A DNA stretch of 64,000 bases from an uncultured Desulfobacterales bacterium (GCA_947259495.1 CAMYLV010000013.1:1-64000); one strand, 5' to 3'. Counted from the first letter of the stretch, positions 27,648 through 37,952 are shown. Program-made: numbers and translations. The notes: generated by a model from the letters alone, not told the origin.

Positions 27648-29780
27648 CTATTTTATTTTTACGACAACCAGGGTCACATCATCTTTGAATTTCTTGCCTT
27701 TGGTAAATCGATACAGCGAATCAATAAATATGTTCAAGATGCCCTTGGCACTCAACCGCGCATGGGCGCGAATAAGATCATATATTCTGTCTTTTCCAAA
27801 CATTTCGCCATTGACATTTACGGACTCCCAGAGCCCATCGGTTGCCAGAACAATGATCTGCCCTGCTGATAAACCGGCTTTTTGATTTTCCTCGTAAGCC
27901 CAGGATTCTTCAACCCCCAGGGCGATGCCCTGGCCGCCAAGCGTTGCAAACTCTCGCGTTCCGGGATCGTAGAAAATGGCAGGATCCTGGCCCGCACGCA
28001 CCCATTCCAGTGTTTTCTGTTTGGCATCGATGCGCAGGTAAAATAAGGTCATAAAATTGTTGTATTCGGCGACATCTTTGACCAGTTGGCGGTTGACATC
28101 TGAAATTATCTGACCGAGGGTTCCGGGCAACGAGACCCGCTGGCGCAAAAATGCCCGGGCGGTGGCCATCAGCAAAGCCGAAGAAATGCCATGCCCGGAT
28201 ACATCTCCCACAACGACGCACACTGTGCTGTCATTCTTCGCGTCAAATTCTAAAAAATCATAGTAGTCACCCCCGGTTTCATCGCAGTAAATGCTCTTGC
28301 CGGCAATATCCAGTCCCGGGATTTCGGGATTTCGGGCGGGCAGGAGCTTTTGCTGAACTTTCATGGCCAGATTCATGGACTGATTCAGGCGCAGATGATC
28401 CGCCAGTTTCGGTCCCATCTCATTGAAGGCCTGAATGACAAGATCGCGCTCATCACCGGTGCGCAAACCCAGTTTCACCGAAAAATCACCGCCGGACAGC
28501 TTTTTAGCAGCAGTGGCAATTCGCAGCAATGAACGTGTAATCATATAAGAGCCGATCAATGCAGACGCCGCCAGAAACAAAATGGTTAAGAGGGTGGCAG
28601 CACCGGCAAACAGGATTTGATCTTTCAAGTAGGCAAAAAAGGTATTCCGGGTTTCGTCCGGTAGCGCCATGATAACCGCTTTGGGTACAATCACCACGAA
28701 ATGGGTAAGCTCATCGATACCGGCATAGGCCCAGATGGAGTCATCATTTTTAAACGGCAAAGACGTGTATCCCGACTGCCCCAGCCCGAGCCGTTTTCCG
28801 ACGATGTCACTTCCGGCGTTCTCTGAAGCAGATAACCATTTTCCGCCCACCACCGGCACCCAGGAGCCGGAAGCGTCTTGATAGTTTTTTTGCGCTAGTA
28901 TCTGAAGGCCTGGCTGCCGGGTGGCCGGATTGGCGCTGAGGGTGACGATGAAAGAATGCGCATCGGCGGCCCAAAGCGGAGAAAGCGCACTTTTTTTCAA
29001 GGCCTCGATAAAAAGAATATCGATGGCCGCAACCCCTATAAAGCTTCCATCCGGAAGATACAGGCGCTTTGATACCGTGTAGGTCAGAAAGCCGGTGGCG
29101 GTATTGATCGCCGGCAGGGTCCAGGTCGGTAAATCTTTAGCGTCTTTGAACCAGGGCTGCCACCGTGGCTCAAAACCATCCCGATAGCCACCGTGACCGG
29201 GGTAGGACAGATAGACACCATTTTGCAAACAGATGTGGGCCCAGTGCAGGGAACCGCCAAATTGAGTTCTTAATTTCCTAAAAGTCGGCGTCAGCTGGTT
29301 CAAAAGCGCAAGCTCCCGAACAACGGTTTCTTTCTCAACGCCCGGCGCCAGCAAAAAAACAGGATGATTGAAACTGACCGGATTGTCCAGAAACCGGCCG
29401 TCATGGGTTTTTACCCGGTATTTTTGGGAAGGCAAAAAATCTTTGGGTGCTGTGCGGGGGTCTTCAAAATCACTGGCAACATAAATTGGCGTGAGTTCCG
29501 CGGGCACTTTCGAAAAGGCCAGCTCTGCTTCAGCGGCCAAAACTTCCAGATAAAACGCCATGGCCTCTTTGGTTCGTTGGATCACCTTAGCCGAATTTTC
29601 AGCAGTTTGCTGCAACTCCATTCCGACGATTTGGGTGAGCCGTTGCCGCGCCTCATCTGAAATTGTTTTGCTCAGGAGCAAGGTGCCTCGCTGGCTGACG
29701 ACGGTAACCACAATCAGCGGCGTCAAGCTGAATACGAGCAAAATAATGAAAAATTTCCAGCGGAGTTTTATTTTAAACAT
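27648..29780 (-). CDS. Cache-HAMP sensor with PP2C (SpoIIE/RsbU) phosphatase output
   Basis: 710 residues. First helix about 10-30, large periplasmic dCache-like sensor (about 35-385) with PWFKDAKDLPTWTLP and FIGVAAIDILF blocks, second helix about 390-415, HAMP (about 415-468) and a C-terminal PP2C-type serine phosphatase (about 480-710). Metal-binding motifs are visible: GDVSGHGISSALLM and the ATDGLWES segment. Such proteins dephosphorylate anti-anti-sigma or related STAS proteins in a partner-switching pathway; no STAS or RsbW gene is in the window, so its target lies elsewhere. It follows the epimerase gene by 18 bp and may be co-transcribed with it. Confidence 0.9.
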   Translation of the reverse strand: MFKIKLRWKFFIILLVFSLTPLIVVTVVSQRGTLLLSKTISDEARQRLTQIVGMELQQTAENSAKVIQRTKEAMAFYLEVLAAEAELAFSKVPAELTPIYVASDFEDPRTAPKDFLPSQKYRVKTHDGRFLDNPVSFNHPVFLLAPGVEKETVVRELALLNQLTPTFRKLRTQFGGSLHWAHICLQNGVYLSYPGHGGYRDGFEPRWQPWFKDAKDLPTWTLPAINTATGFLTYTVSKRLYLPDGSFIGVAAIDILFIEALKKSALSPLWAADAHSFIVTLSANPATRQPGLQILAQKNYQDASGSWVPVVGGKWLSASENAGSDIVGKRLGLGQSGYTSLPFKNDDSIWAYAGIDELTHFVVIVPKAVIMALPDETRNTFFAYLKDQILFAGAATLLTILFLAASALIGSYMITRSLLRIATAAKKLSGGDFSVKLGLRTGDERDLVIQAFNEMGPKLADHLRLNQSMNLAMKVQQKLLPARNPEIPGLDIAGKSIYCDETGGDYYDFLEFDAKNDSTVCVVVGDVSGHGISSALLMATARAFLRQRVSLPGTLGQIISDVNRQLVKDVAEYNNFMTLFYLRIDAKQKTLEWVRAGQDPAIFYDPGTREFATLGGQGIALGVEESWAYEENQKAGLSAGQIIVLATDGLWESVNVNGEMFGKDRIYDLIRAHARLSAKGILNIFIDSLYRFTKGKKFKDDVTLVVVKIK

Positions 29781-29798
29781 AGCTATACTATATGGTGA

Positions 29799-30869
29799 TT
29801 ATAGCGATTCCAGATCAACTCCCAGGCCCGGCTTGCCGGCCGGGTAGAGCATCCCGTTTTTGAGCCTCACGGCCCCGGCCGACGGATCATTGATTAAACC
29901 CAGATGGCCGTCCAAATCAGCGTATATCACATTGGGTCGTGCCAGCGCAAAGTGCAAACCGGCTGCAATACCCAGGGCGGCTTCATCCATGCACCCCACC
30001 ATGACTTCAAAATTGGCGGCCCGTGCCACAAAATTTATTTTAAGGGCCTCCGATATCCCGCCCACTTTCATCAATTTGACGTTGATCATATCAACCAAAT
30101 CCCTTTTCGCCAATCGAAATGCATCCCGCAGGTTCATCAGACTCTCATCGGCCATTACCGGGATCGACACTTTAGCCGTAAGTCTACCCAGCGCGTCAAG
30201 GTCTTTTCTGGATGTGGGTTGTTCGATCAATTCGAGTTTGGACGGTCGCGTTTTTTCGACCAGGCGTAGGGCATCTTTTTCCGAGTATCCCTGATTGGCG
30301 TCAAAGCGCAGTTCCACTCTGGGCCCAACAGCCTCTCTGACTTTTAGCAAGCGTTCAATATCGGTTTCGAGCTCAATGCCGCCTTTGATTTTTAATGATT
30401 TAAACCCTTGGCCGACATATTCCTTTGCCCGGGAGACCGTATCGGCGACCGGCATAATACCGATGGTGATGCTGGTCTTGATTCGGGTTCGAAACCCGCC
30501 GAGCAGTGTATAGACCGACAGCCCGCAAACTTTACCGAGAATATCATGCAGCGCCATATCAACCATGGCCACAGCCGAGGGATTGTCCCTTAAAACGGGC
30601 CTCAATCTTTCCAGCAAAAATGCGATTCTCAAAGGATCGTTTTTTATTAACCGCGGCTGTATCTCGTCGCGAAAAATTCGCAGAACACTTTCCGGGGTTT
30701 CACCCGTGACATATGCATCCGGGGCCGCACAGCCGTATCCGATAACGCCCTTTTCGGTTTCGATGCGCAAAAATACATTCGTACAGGCGCTGACTGTTTC
30801 ATAGGCAACCGTATAGGGTTCGGCCAGGCGCATCTCAACCGGCCAGGTTTCCAGCTGGACAATTTTCAT
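29799..30869 (-). CDS. Enolase-superfamily dipeptide epimerase / DgcA-like dehydratase
   Basis: 356 residues. Muconate-lactonising-enzyme-type barrel with the expected catalytic residues: KIKGG (Lys pair), [10 protein letters not shown] (Asp), ELIEQP (Glu), MADESLMN (Asp) and the opposite lysine in [10 protein letters not shown]. It is annotated generically as L-Ala-D/L-Glu epimerase. In marine Proteobacteria the homologue DgcA works with a DUF1611 N-acetyltransferase (DgcN) on N-acetyl-D-glutamate; a DUF1611 gene lies two genes upstream here, so a dehydratase or epimerase acting on a glutamate derivative is a reasonable inference. It starts 2 nt after the PP-loop/creatininase gene stop. Confidence 0.85.
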   Translation of the reverse strand: MKIVQLETWPVEMRLAEPYTVAYETVSACTNVFLRIETEKGVIGYGCAAPDAYVTGETPESVLRIFRDEIQPRLIKNDPLRIAFLLERLRPVLRDNPSAVAMVDMALHDILGKVCGLSVYTLLGGFRTRIKTSITIGIMPVADTVSRAKEYVGQGFKSLKIKGGIELETDIERLLKVREAVGPRVELRFDANQGYSEKDALRLVEKTRPSKLELIEQPTSRKDLDALGRLTAKVSIPVMADESLMNLRDAFRLAKRDLVDMINVKLMKVGGISEALKINFVARAANFEVMVGCMDEAALGIAAGLHFALARPNVIYADLDGHLGLINDPSAGAVRLKNGMLYPAGKPGLGVDLESL

Positions 30870-30871
30870 GT

Positions 30872-33271
30872 TTAGTAATTTCGATGGTGGATTTCTTCAA
30901 GGGTCAAATGCTTGATATCCTCTATCAGAGAGACCAGGTGAGCAATCATGATTCCCCATATCTTTTCCCCTTTGGCAGCACTGGCTTTGGTCGGGTCACC
31001 CATCACCCCGCTGCGTGAAATCTTGCGGGTGTAGGCATACCACAAAACGCCGCGCTTGGAGGTAAAGTCTAAATAGCGACTGGAAAACCTGGGAACACTT
31101 CTTTTGGCCTGATCCATTTTTACCAGTCGAGGACGTACAGCCAGCCCCGCGCTGGTTTCAATTTCACCGGCATGCACATCGTTGGGCGTCGAAACGATTT
31201 TTTCTATGTCCACATCACTGGTCTCCCCGCTGTCGACACAGACAAAGATATGGGCATCTCGGTTGATCATCTGGGCGGCATAATTCAGTGCCGGGCTGTT
31301 ACCGCCGTGACCGTTGATTATCATCAGTTTTCGGATGCCGTTGCGGGCAACACTCATCCCGATTTCATAAATCATTTGGGCAAGCGTATCATTGGATATG
31401 CCCACGGTTCCAACGAAATCGGCGTGGTGATAAGACACGCCGTAAGCGATCGCCGGAAGCACCAACGGCTTGGGATCGCTGCAGGCTTCCGCCACTCTGC
31501 GCGCCAGATAATCGGCGTCAAAGGCATCGGTATCCAGCGGCAGATGAGGTCCGTGTTGTTCGACCGCACCCACCGGCAACAAAGCGACGTCCATTTTTTT
31601 GATTCGCATCCTGGCCTCGCGCCAGGTGAACTCACCCCAGAGGTAACCGGCGGCGCCCGATGTTTTCAGGGTGTGGTTGGCTTTGTTTACCGACTTGATA
31701 GGATCGAATTCAAAAGGAAAGTTTGCATCAACAGCCGGATCCTTGAGCACGTCCACTTTTTCCCAGGTACGTCCGCTGCGCGACACGGCTCCGCCGGCAT
31801 GTTTGAGAAAAATTCGAAAAAGTGGTTTACGAAGATCGGTGGGCATCGAATTGATGGGAGAGGACTTCGAGTCGATTCGCAATTTTAGGATTTCCGGTTG
31901 CGCATTAACAGCCTTTGGGGGTAGTGCTTTTGCATCGATTAAACCCTTTTGCGCCAATAGGAAAAACAAATGCCGCGTGCCGGCTTCCTCCTGTGAAACA
32001 CCTTTGCGGGGCAATTTTTTAAGGCCATCCTGAATCTGAGAAGGGGAATAACCGCATTGAACCGGATCGGCACCGATGGCTTTTAACATGGCGACAATGC
32101 GCCGGCACTTTTCACAACGCCCGCAGGGATAAACCCGCTCGCCCTCCTTATGGGTTGCGTGACAGGAGGTCTGCTGACGCTGAAGATCCGGGTAGCGCTC
32201 GACCAGTATCTTTTCGATGAGAAGCTCTGATAATGATCTCAAGATGGAAAACTGACTGATGTTCCAACCCTTGCGCATAAAATACCGCGAAAGCGCACGA
32301 TCGAAATAGATGCTTTGATCATAGAGCCCGTCATAATGAGATATGCCATGGGACGTTCGGCGCACCGATGTGTCATACTCGTCTCCGATGAGCAACCGAC
32401 CAATACTGCGTTTGCGTAAAAGCGGTAAAACGCCGAATAGAAAAACCGCCACGGTCCACAGTCGAATCGGATACTCATCGGAACGGATATTGGCAAAATC
32501 CTTGCGGATGAACGGCATGCGCTGCAACATCCAGGAAAACAGCCGATCGGAGTTGACCCACACCCTGGCCGTGTTAGGCATGTTATCTTTAAAGTACCGG
32601 TACGCGTTCAGGGCTGTAAACCAGTGCCGCCCCGACTCGTTTACAAAAATCGGATGGGCCTCGCGACCGATTTCATTGATCAGCCCGTAGCTTAAGAGGC
32701 TGTCTTTGCCGCCGCTGGACAGGATGCAATGCCGATGCCTGTCAGTAGACCACAGCTGCCACTTTGATTTGGATTTAAGCGCGGGGGTTTCGGGAAACTT
32801 CAACGCCGCCCGTAAATACTTTTGCTTTTTTACAGCGGGCAAGTTGGCGTAGTGATCGATCAAAAACGGATTGGGCTCCATAAATTTCTTGACATAAATT
32901 TCCCGGGCGGTGTTTTCGGCCATATCCCGGATGAAGCGGCGGTCGAGCTCGTCGAAGGTCCCGTGAAAAACAATGGTTCCACAAAACAACCCGTAATTGA
33001 GGGCCACCTGGGCGGCAATCATATCCGCTAAATTCCGTGATTCCGGCTCCAGCGGATCAAATACCGTCTCTTCATAGCTGTAAATCAGCTCGGTTCGATC
33101 TTCGCGTCCGTTCCAAAAAAGACGATAAGGCGCCATCAGCCTTTTGGGTTCAATTTTAACCGGACCAATCTCCAGTCGGTCAAAGACCTGCAAGGCTGAA
33201 AACGGGTCATGCAAGGGTTTTCCGGAAGCAGATTTCCGGCTGGGTTTCGGAGGTGTTTTTTTTGAAGGCAT
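30872..33271 (-). CDS. Fusion of an ATP pyrophosphatase-like (PP-loop) domain and a creatininase-family domain
   Basis: 799 residues in one uninterrupted frame. Residues ~1-430 hold a PP-loop nucleotide-binding domain with [19 protein letters not shown] (SGGKDS is the P-loop of adenylating enzymes such as QueC) and a cysteine cluster [20 protein letters not shown] resembling the zinc site of QueC-like enzymes. Residues ~545-795 are a creatininase-family metal-dependent amidase: [17 protein letters not shown] (metal ligands E, H, D), [15 protein letters not shown] and a downstream H-A-G-E-x-E motif (VHAGEIETS). The fusion would couple ATP-driven activation to amide formation or cleavage, on an unknown substrate. 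Tightly packed between the epimerase and DUF1611 genes. Confidence 0.83.
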   Translation of the reverse strand: MPSKKTPPKPSRKSASGKPLHDPFSALQVFDRLEIGPVKIEPKRLMAPYRLFWNGREDRTELIYSYEETVFDPLEPESRNLADMIAAQVALNYGLFCGTIVFHGTFDELDRRFIRDMAENTAREIYVKKFMEPNPFLIDHYANLPAVKKQKYLRAALKFPETPALKSKSKWQLWSTDRHRHCILSSGGKDSLLSYGLINEIGREAHPIFVNESGRHWFTALNAYRYFKDNMPNTARVWVNSDRLFSWMLQRMPFIRKDFANIRSDEYPIRLWTVAVFLFGVLPLLRKRSIGRLLIGDEYDTSVRRTSHGISHYDGLYDQSIYFDRALSRYFMRKGWNISQFSILRSLSELLIEKILVERYPDLQRQQTSCHATHKEGERVYPCGRCEKCRRIVAMLKAIGADPVQCGYSPSQIQDGLKKLPRKGVSQEEAGTRHLFFLLAQKGLIDAKALPPKAVNAQPEILKLRIDSKSSPINSMPTDLRKPLFRIFLKHAGGAVSRSGRTWEKVDVLKDPAVDANFPFEFDPIKSVNKANHTLKTSGAAGYLWGEFTWREARMRIKKMDVALLPVGAVEQHGPHLPLDTDAFDADYLARRVAEACSDPKPLVLPAIAYGVSYHHADFVGTVGISNDTLAQMIYEIGMSVARNGIRKLMIINGHGGNSPALNYAAQMINRDAHIFVCVDSGETSDVDIEKIVSTPNDVHAGEIETSAGLAVRPRLVKMDQAKRSVPRFSSRYLDFTSKRGVLWYAYTRKISRSGVMGDPTKASAAKGEKIWGIMIAHLVSLIEDIKHLTLEEIHHRNY

Positions 33272-33282
33272 GGCTCTTCTTT

Positions 33283-34356
33283 CTATCTAAGATAGGACTT
33301 TAAAACTTTCACAATAGCACCGGCCCCATCCTTGAGTACATCAAAAGCCGGCAGACCGACCTCTTTTTCGATTGCATCGCAAACCGGCGCAATTTGATCA
33401 GCAGACAGGCCCTCGTGGTTGACGGTAACCGCCACAACCGGTTTGGCGGACAGAAGTTCGATCGCCTGAATTTGCTGTGCCAGGGGCTGTAGCGGGTATC
33501 CCGGGAACCCGTCATATTCAAGCCGTGCAGGCGCGTGCTGAAGAACAATGATGTCGGGCCGACCCGCAGCCAGGATTTCGAAGCCGCCCGGATAAGCCGG
33601 GTTCATCAAGCTGCCCTGCCCCTCAATCACAATAACATCCGGTTTTTCTTGATTCCAGGCAGTCCATACCGCATGCTCTATTTCACCGGCAACAAAATCG
33701 TTCACCAACGAGTCCATAATGATCCCGTATTTGAAGCCCTGCATCCAGGCGGTCTGGCCGGTGCCGATCATCTCTGCTGAAACGCCCTGTTCCCGGAGGC
33801 CCTTGACAATCAGCCAGGCCGTCGTGCGTTTACCGATCGCCGAATCGGTTCCCAGTACAGCGATTTTCAGGGCCTGGACCGCTTCTATTTTACCGCTGAA
33901 AAAATGTAGTTTTTGAATCCGCGGCGGCTTGCGAATATCTCGGATTTTAACACCATACTGAGCGGCAAGCTCCATCATTTCCGGGTCTTCCGCAAGGTAA
34001 TCATGCAGGCCACAATCCACGTTCAAACCATATGAAATGGCATTTTTGATATTTTGCCGCGCTGTTGGAGGCAGGCGGCCGCCATCCGGCGCCAGTCCGA
34101 CAACAAAGTGTGTGGCCGGACGGGTATGACTGTCGGCCTCCGTAAAAGCCTGTTTCAGTGAACCAAAAACCGGAATGCCGTTACCTTTACCGTCCAATAT
34201 GTCTCCGGCATCCCGGCCAGCATAACGTGAATCGACAACCGAAAGTACACGATAGCGGTTTGTGAACCTGATCAAGCCATGTGCCGTTTTGCCGTTGGGC
34301 GTGTTAAAGGCCCCCTCACAATATACGATGGCATTTCCCTCAGGCAATGCGTTCAT
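33283..34356 (-). CDS. DUF1611 protein, DgcN-like (D-glutamate N-acetyltransferase family)
   Basis: 357 residues, full-length DUF1611. N-terminal Rossmann-like region (YCEGAFNTPNGKTAHGLIRF, RYAGRDAGDILDG) and C-terminal P-loop-like domain with AVLGTDSAIGKRTTAWLIV and VIEGQGSLMNPAYPGG. DgcN was shown in marine Proteobacteria to N-acetylate D-glutamate, paired with DgcA; whether this protein has that activity is inferred from family and neighbourhood. Its ATG overlaps the end of the PLP-enzyme gene by 4 nt, and the ribosome site GGGAGGAG lies inside that gene. Confidence 0.83.
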   Translation of the reverse strand: MNALPEGNAIVYCEGAFNTPNGKTAHGLIRFTNRYRVLSVVDSRYAGRDAGDILDGKGNGIPVFGSLKQAFTEADSHTRPATHFVVGLAPDGGRLPPTARQNIKNAISYGLNVDCGLHDYLAEDPEMMELAAQYGVKIRDIRKPPRIQKLHFFSGKIEAVQALKIAVLGTDSAIGKRTTAWLIVKGLREQGVSAEMIGTGQTAWMQGFKYGIIMDSLVNDFVAGEIEHAVWTAWNQEKPDVIVIEGQGSLMNPAYPGGFEILAAGRPDIIVLQHAPARLEYDGFPGYPLQPLAQQIQAIELLSAKPVVAVTVNHEGLSADQIAPVCDAIEKEVGLPAFDVLKDGAGAIVKVLKSYLR

Positions 34357-35483
34357 GATCTCCTCCCGGTTAAGACGACAACATAGCGATCTCCCGGTAG
34401 GGAATCCCGCCGGTGCCGATCCATCAGCGCGATAAGGCCCGCCGTCGAGGCCGGCAACACCTGCAGGCCTTCCTTTTCGCGAATCAAGCGCGCATATGCG
34501 CGCATAAGTTTATCCGAAGCATCAGTCGCCCATCCGTTGGTTACGCGAATTCCTTCCAGGGTGTGATCCCCATCAATAGCGTGCCAGTTGATCAACGGCT
34601 CATTGACGCTGGTTTCTTTGATTTTTTGCGGGCTGAGGTCTTCGCAGGTCGGGGTGTTCTTCAAATAGGCCTGCACAATCGGATTTTTGCGAAACGAAGA
34701 GCCGGCCACGATTCGGGGCATCCGGGAAGTTTTGCCGCGTCGGTAGAGGCTCAAAAAACCCTTATAGATGCCCGCCAGCGTTGTTCCGTTTGAAACCGGA
34801 GCCGCGAGCGCCAGCGGTGCGTCCCGCAGTTCATCATATATTTCATAGGCGATTTGCCCGTATGCGCGGAATTGAGTAAGGGTATTATCACCGCCAGGAT
34901 TGGCATCGTAATACTCGTGTTTCTGAGCCTGCTCCTGGGAAACCGTCACCGCCTTTTCATAATCGCCGGCAACCCGGACAATGTCTGCGCCGAGCTCGGT
35001 CATCTCTTGTACCCGGTTGGTGCGATAGTTCTCCGGAATGCAAATCCGGCATCGCAGCCCGGCAAATGATGCTGCCAAAGCCATGGCCGCACCGTAGTTG
35101 CCACAGGTCGCCACCGTGATGGTATCATAGCCGCGCCGCAGGGCGTCCATGGCCTGCGCAAATGCGATCCGGTCCTTTTGCGTGCCGGTCGGGTTGCCGC
35201 CTTCGAATTTAAGAAAAATTTGGCGCAGGCCGACTTCGCGTTCAATGTTTCGCGCTCTGACCAGAGACGTATCCCCTACCTCCGAATCGAAAATATCTTC
35301 ATAAACTTCCAGGCGCTCATCCAGGGGCAGTGTTGAATTGGCTGAAATTTTACGCTGCTCGTCAAGTTCCCTGATCACCTGCAAGCCTTCGCCGGTGGCC
35401 CCATCCATCAGACTGTATGGCCTATTGTAAGGTTTAGCTTCTGCTATTCGCCCGTTGCTGTTACTTTGATTCGAATTATTCAT
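34353..35483 (-). CDS. Fold-type II PLP enzyme, threonine synthase-like
   Basis: 376 residues. The PLP lysine is in GGNPTGTQKDRIAFAQ, and AACGNYG-like VATCGNYGAAMALAA plus LALAAPVSNGTTLAG are the phosphate- and ring-binding blocks of threonine synthase/threonine dehydratase relatives. The N-terminus lacks the long extension of classical threonine synthase. Substrate is unknown; O-phosphohomoserine or a related phospho- or acetyl-amino acid is possible. First gene of a four-gene operon, so its product may feed the DUF1611, PP-loop/creatininase and epimerase enzymes. Confidence 0.83.
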   Translation of the reverse strand: MNNSNQSNSNGRIAEAKPYNRPYSLMDGATGEGLQVIRELDEQRKISANSTLPLDERLEVYEDIFDSEVGDTSLVRARNIEREVGLRQIFLKFEGGNPTGTQKDRIAFAQAMDALRRGYDTITVATCGNYGAAMALAASFAGLRCRICIPENYRTNRVQEMTELGADIVRVAGDYEKAVTVSQEQAQKHEYYDANPGGDNTLTQFRAYGQIAYEIYDELRDAPLALAAPVSNGTTLAGIYKGFLSLYRRGKTSRMPRIVAGSSFRKNPIVQAYLKNTPTCEDLSPQKIKETSVNEPLINWHAIDGDHTLEGIRVTNGWATDASDKLMRAYARLIREKEGLQVLPASTAGLIALMDRHRRDSLPGDRYVVVLTGRRS

Positions 35484-35670
35484 TGGTATGCCTCGATAAT
35501 ATGTGTGTTTGCTGGGTATTCAACGGCAAAAAATATCTTAAATTCAGGCAATAATTTCGCATACCCACTCAAGGAGCCCACACCGAGTCCAGCAAAAAAA
35601 AGAATGTATTCCACCTGAAGTGCTATCCCACTCTAAACAGAAATGCCAGTGCTTTCAAGCAGGGTCCTTC

Positions 35671-35702
35671 AAAAAAAGTGGTTCCCGGTTTTCGGGAACC
35701 AC
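35671..35702 (-). terminator. Intrinsic terminator of the pilZ unit
   Basis: A perfect 10-bp stem (GTGGTTCCCG / CGGGAACCAC, 5-nt loop) followed on the minus strand by seven T residues, 23 nt after the PilZ stop. Confidence 0.88.
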
Positions 35703-35724
35703 ATTAGTAACCGATGGAATTTGT

Positions 35725-36117
35725 TTAATAGGGTATCGGGTACCTTACACCGATGCCAAAATATGATGCCCCATCCTCAAAAAAGTCCTGACACCATTTT
35801 ACCTCTGCAAGCGAAATCGTTCTCAAGCATTCGTAACCTTCGGAATCTAAAGCCCCACAACCGGAAGCTTCTAAGCGAAATAAAATCGTCGTTCCCGGTT
35901 TGAGGGGGGATTCGCTTTTGAAATACAAACCGCTTTCGCTGAAATTTAAGACTCTGGCAGGGTAAAAAGTATCTTGACCATCATTAAATGTCGTTCGATT
36001 AAACTGGGTCCATTTAATTACGGCATCACAATCGTGCCGTCTATTTTTTCTTTTTTCGGTGGCTTTTATCATTTGATCCCCATGACCCATTAGACTTTCC
36101 TGGTGCATGACTTTCAT
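35725..36117 (-). CDS. PilZ-domain protein
   Basis: 130 residues from the ATG at 36117, which has GGAGG 9 nt upstream. The longer frame to 36174 is rejected because its first codons lie inside the -12/-24 promoter. The PilZ domain spans about residues 20-125: KNRRHDCDA (R-x2-R cyclic-di-GMP motif in variant form), FSESGLYFKS (the D/N-x-S-x3-G motif as FSESG) and FRLEASG. It may bind c-di-GMP, or be a degenerate relative. It is a single-gene unit with its own sigma-54 promoter and terminator, divergent from the activator gene. Confidence 0.8.
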   Translation of the reverse strand: MKVMHQESLMGHGDQMIKATEKRKNRRHDCDAVIKWTQFNRTTFNDGQDTFYPARVLNFSESGLYFKSESPLKPGTTILFRLEASGCGALDSEGYECLRTISLAEVKWCQDFFEDGASYFGIGVRYPIPY

Positions 36118-36162
36118 ATACCTATACCTCCGGCCCGTCAGATACATCTGACTATTAAGTAT

Positions 36163-36178
36163 GGCAACAAACATGCCA
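36163..36178 (-). promoter_or_regulatory. Sigma-54 (-24/-12) promoter P1 of the pilZ gene
   Basis: The minus strand reads TGGCATGTTTGTTGCC, with GG and GC separated by the obligatory 10 nt. Transcription would start about 35 nt before the pilZ ATG. Confidence 0.8.
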
Positions 36179-36232
36179 AATTCATAACTAATTGAAATTT
36201 ATGTGTATTGTTGATAATTGCGAAATCCTACC

Positions 36233-36379
36233 GGAACTTAATATTCCGATTTTTGTTTCACCACATATTTTTGATTTGCCTAATTGTCACATCACCAGCT
36301 CTAATATCTCGGAATTACTAAATAAGATAAGTTAAGAAGTACGGGTTCCGAAACCATAAACTTGAGAATAGATAATTCA
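36233..36379. promoter_or_regulatory. Enhancer-type palindromes upstream of P1
   Basis: Site 1 GGAACTTAATATTCC at 36233-36247 lies 54 nt above the -24 box. Site 2 AGAAGTACGGGTTCC starts at 36335, and a weaker site AGAATAGATAATTCA at 36365, 30 bp further. All fit RGAAY-N5-RTTCY (site 2 with one mismatch, the last with one). The spacing copies that at P2 and P3. The activator encoded immediately beyond is the natural binder. The remainder of this 402-bp gap holds a possible sigma-70 promoter (TTGACA at 36447) for the activator and no other gene. Confidence 0.7.
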
Positions 36380-36519
36380 CTTATTAAATGGTTGGGCTCC
36401 ATTTAAAAATTGCAGTTATTCAGAAATGATTGAGGACCTAATTTTGTTGACATTTCGTTAAAAAATATTACAAGTAAACCAGTTCATTAGCCTTAGCGTT
36501 TTCGGAATTAAGGAAAGAT

Positions 36520-37923
36520 ATGAAATCTATTCTGGTTGCCACCTCCGATCAAAAATTGTTGCCTACCATACGTTCCTGTTTCCCATCGAGTTATCGGGTG
36601 GATCGCGCATCTACGAAATACCAGGCAATAGAATTAGTGCTTAAAAGACGCTACGACCTTATATTCATTGAGCTGGACATCCTTTTTGAAAATGTTCCTG
36701 ATGAAGATTACAATGAGGCCATGCAGCCTTTCTGGCAAATATACTCCACAATTGAAATCATCATTATGGCCCCTACTAATCAGATCCGCAAAGCCATAAA
36801 AGCAGTGAAAGCCGGTGCGAGCGACTATCTTCCCTTGCCAGCAGATCCAGAGGAAGTAAAGTATGTCGCTGATAGCATTGCCGAGTCCATAATGATACAA
36901 TCGGAGCTGGATTATCTACGGGATCAATTCTGGGACCTTGATTCGCTTGAGCTTGTGCAGACAAAAAGTCCTGCAATGAAAAAAACATTCGACAAAATGC
37001 GTTCCGTTGCCCCAACTAAAAGCACCGTATTACTCATAGGGGATACGGGAACCGGTAAAAGTGTTCTGGCAAAGCTCATTCATCAGCACAGCAACCGTCG
37101 GGATGCTCAGTTCATCAGTGTTCATTGCGGTGCAATCCCGGATACACTGATTGAAAGTGAAATGTTCGGCCATGAAAAGGGCGCTTTTACCGGAGCCATA
37201 AAAAGAAAATTAGGAAAGTTTGAAATCGCCCACGGCGGCACTATTTTTCTGGATGAGATCGGTACGATTACACCATCGACCCAGATCAAATTATTACAGG
37301 TTTTACAGGATGGGACCTATCAACGCGTGGGCGGTGAAGAAATCCTTAAAACAGATGTCCGCGTGATTGCCGCCACCAATGCCGATCTGAAAAAAATGTG
37401 CGACCAGGGACAGTTTAGAAAAGATCTTTATTACCGGCTAAACGTATTTCCCATCGAAATACCGGCGTTAAGCGAACGCATTCAAGACATCCCATCGTTC
37501 ATCGAGACCTTTTTAAGGAGCCTGAATAGTTTTTCTTTAAAAAATATACGTTCAACGCATCCCCAGGTGCTGGACGCCTTCAGCAGGTATTCCTGGCCGG
37601 GCAATATCCGGGAATTAGAAAATTTGATCGAACGGGCTTATATACTGGAAACTTCAGACAAGCTAACACCGGAAAGTTTTCCCAATGAGCTCTTTGATTC
37701 CGACTCCAATCCCGTGTTTATCCCATCAAGTGAGACCCTGACGTTGACTCGGGCCCGGCAGCGCGGTGTTGAAGAAGTTGAACGAAATTATTTGAAAGAT
37801 GTTTTGGCCCGCCACAAAGGAAAGATTGGCGAATCGGCTGCGGCCGCCGGTATCAGCACCCGCCAGCTCAACAAACTGATGAATAAATATGGCATCAGAA
37901 AAGACGAATTTAAGACCCTGTAA
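36520..37923 (+). CDS. Sigma-54-dependent activator with degenerate receiver domain
   Basis: 467 residues, NtrC-type order. Residues 1-125 form a CheY-like fold whose phosphoacceptor position is Glu ([10 protein letters not shown] where the family has D), the N-terminal acidic pair is missing (ILVATSDQK), the conserved Thr/Ser is Ala (IIIMAPTN) and the Lys is replaced (LPLPADPEE). So it is probably not a phosphorylated switch. Residues ~145-385 are the AAA+ core: Walker A GDTGTGKS (about 174), GAFTGA (221-226, the sigma-54 contact), Walker [11 protein letters not shown] (about 240). The C-terminal Fis-type HTH ([20 protein letters not shown]) should bind the palindromes near its neighbours. 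Ribosome site AAGGAAAG. Confidence 0.92.
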   Translation: MKSILVATSDQKLLPTIRSCFPSSYRVDRASTKYQAIELVLKRRYDLIFIELDILFENVPDEDYNEAMQPFWQIYSTIEIIIMAPTNQIRKAIKAVKAGASDYLPLPADPEEVKYVADSIAESIMIQSELDYLRDQFWDLDSLELVQTKSPAMKKTFDKMRSVAPTKSTVLLIGDTGTGKSVLAKLIHQHSNRRDAQFISVHCGAIPDTLIESEMFGHEKGAFTGAIKRKLGKFEIAHGGTIFLDEIGTITPSTQIKLLQVLQDGTYQRVGGEEILKTDVRVIAATNADLKKMCDQGQFRKDLYYRLNVFPIEIPALSERIQDIPSFIETFLRSLNSFSLKNIRSTHPQVLDAFSRYSWPGNIRELENLIERAYILETSDKLTPESFPNELFDSDSNPVFIPSSETLTLTRARQRGVEEVERNYLKDVLARHKGKIGESAAAAGISTRQLNKLMNKYGIRKDEFKTL

Positions 37924-37952
37924 ACCTATCCTGCAGCTTTTTTTGTTAAATC

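Noticed and set aside
36119-36174. Longer start of the PilZ gene at 36174
   Set aside because: Its first codons lie in the -12/-24 promoter; the ATG at 36117 has the ribosome site.
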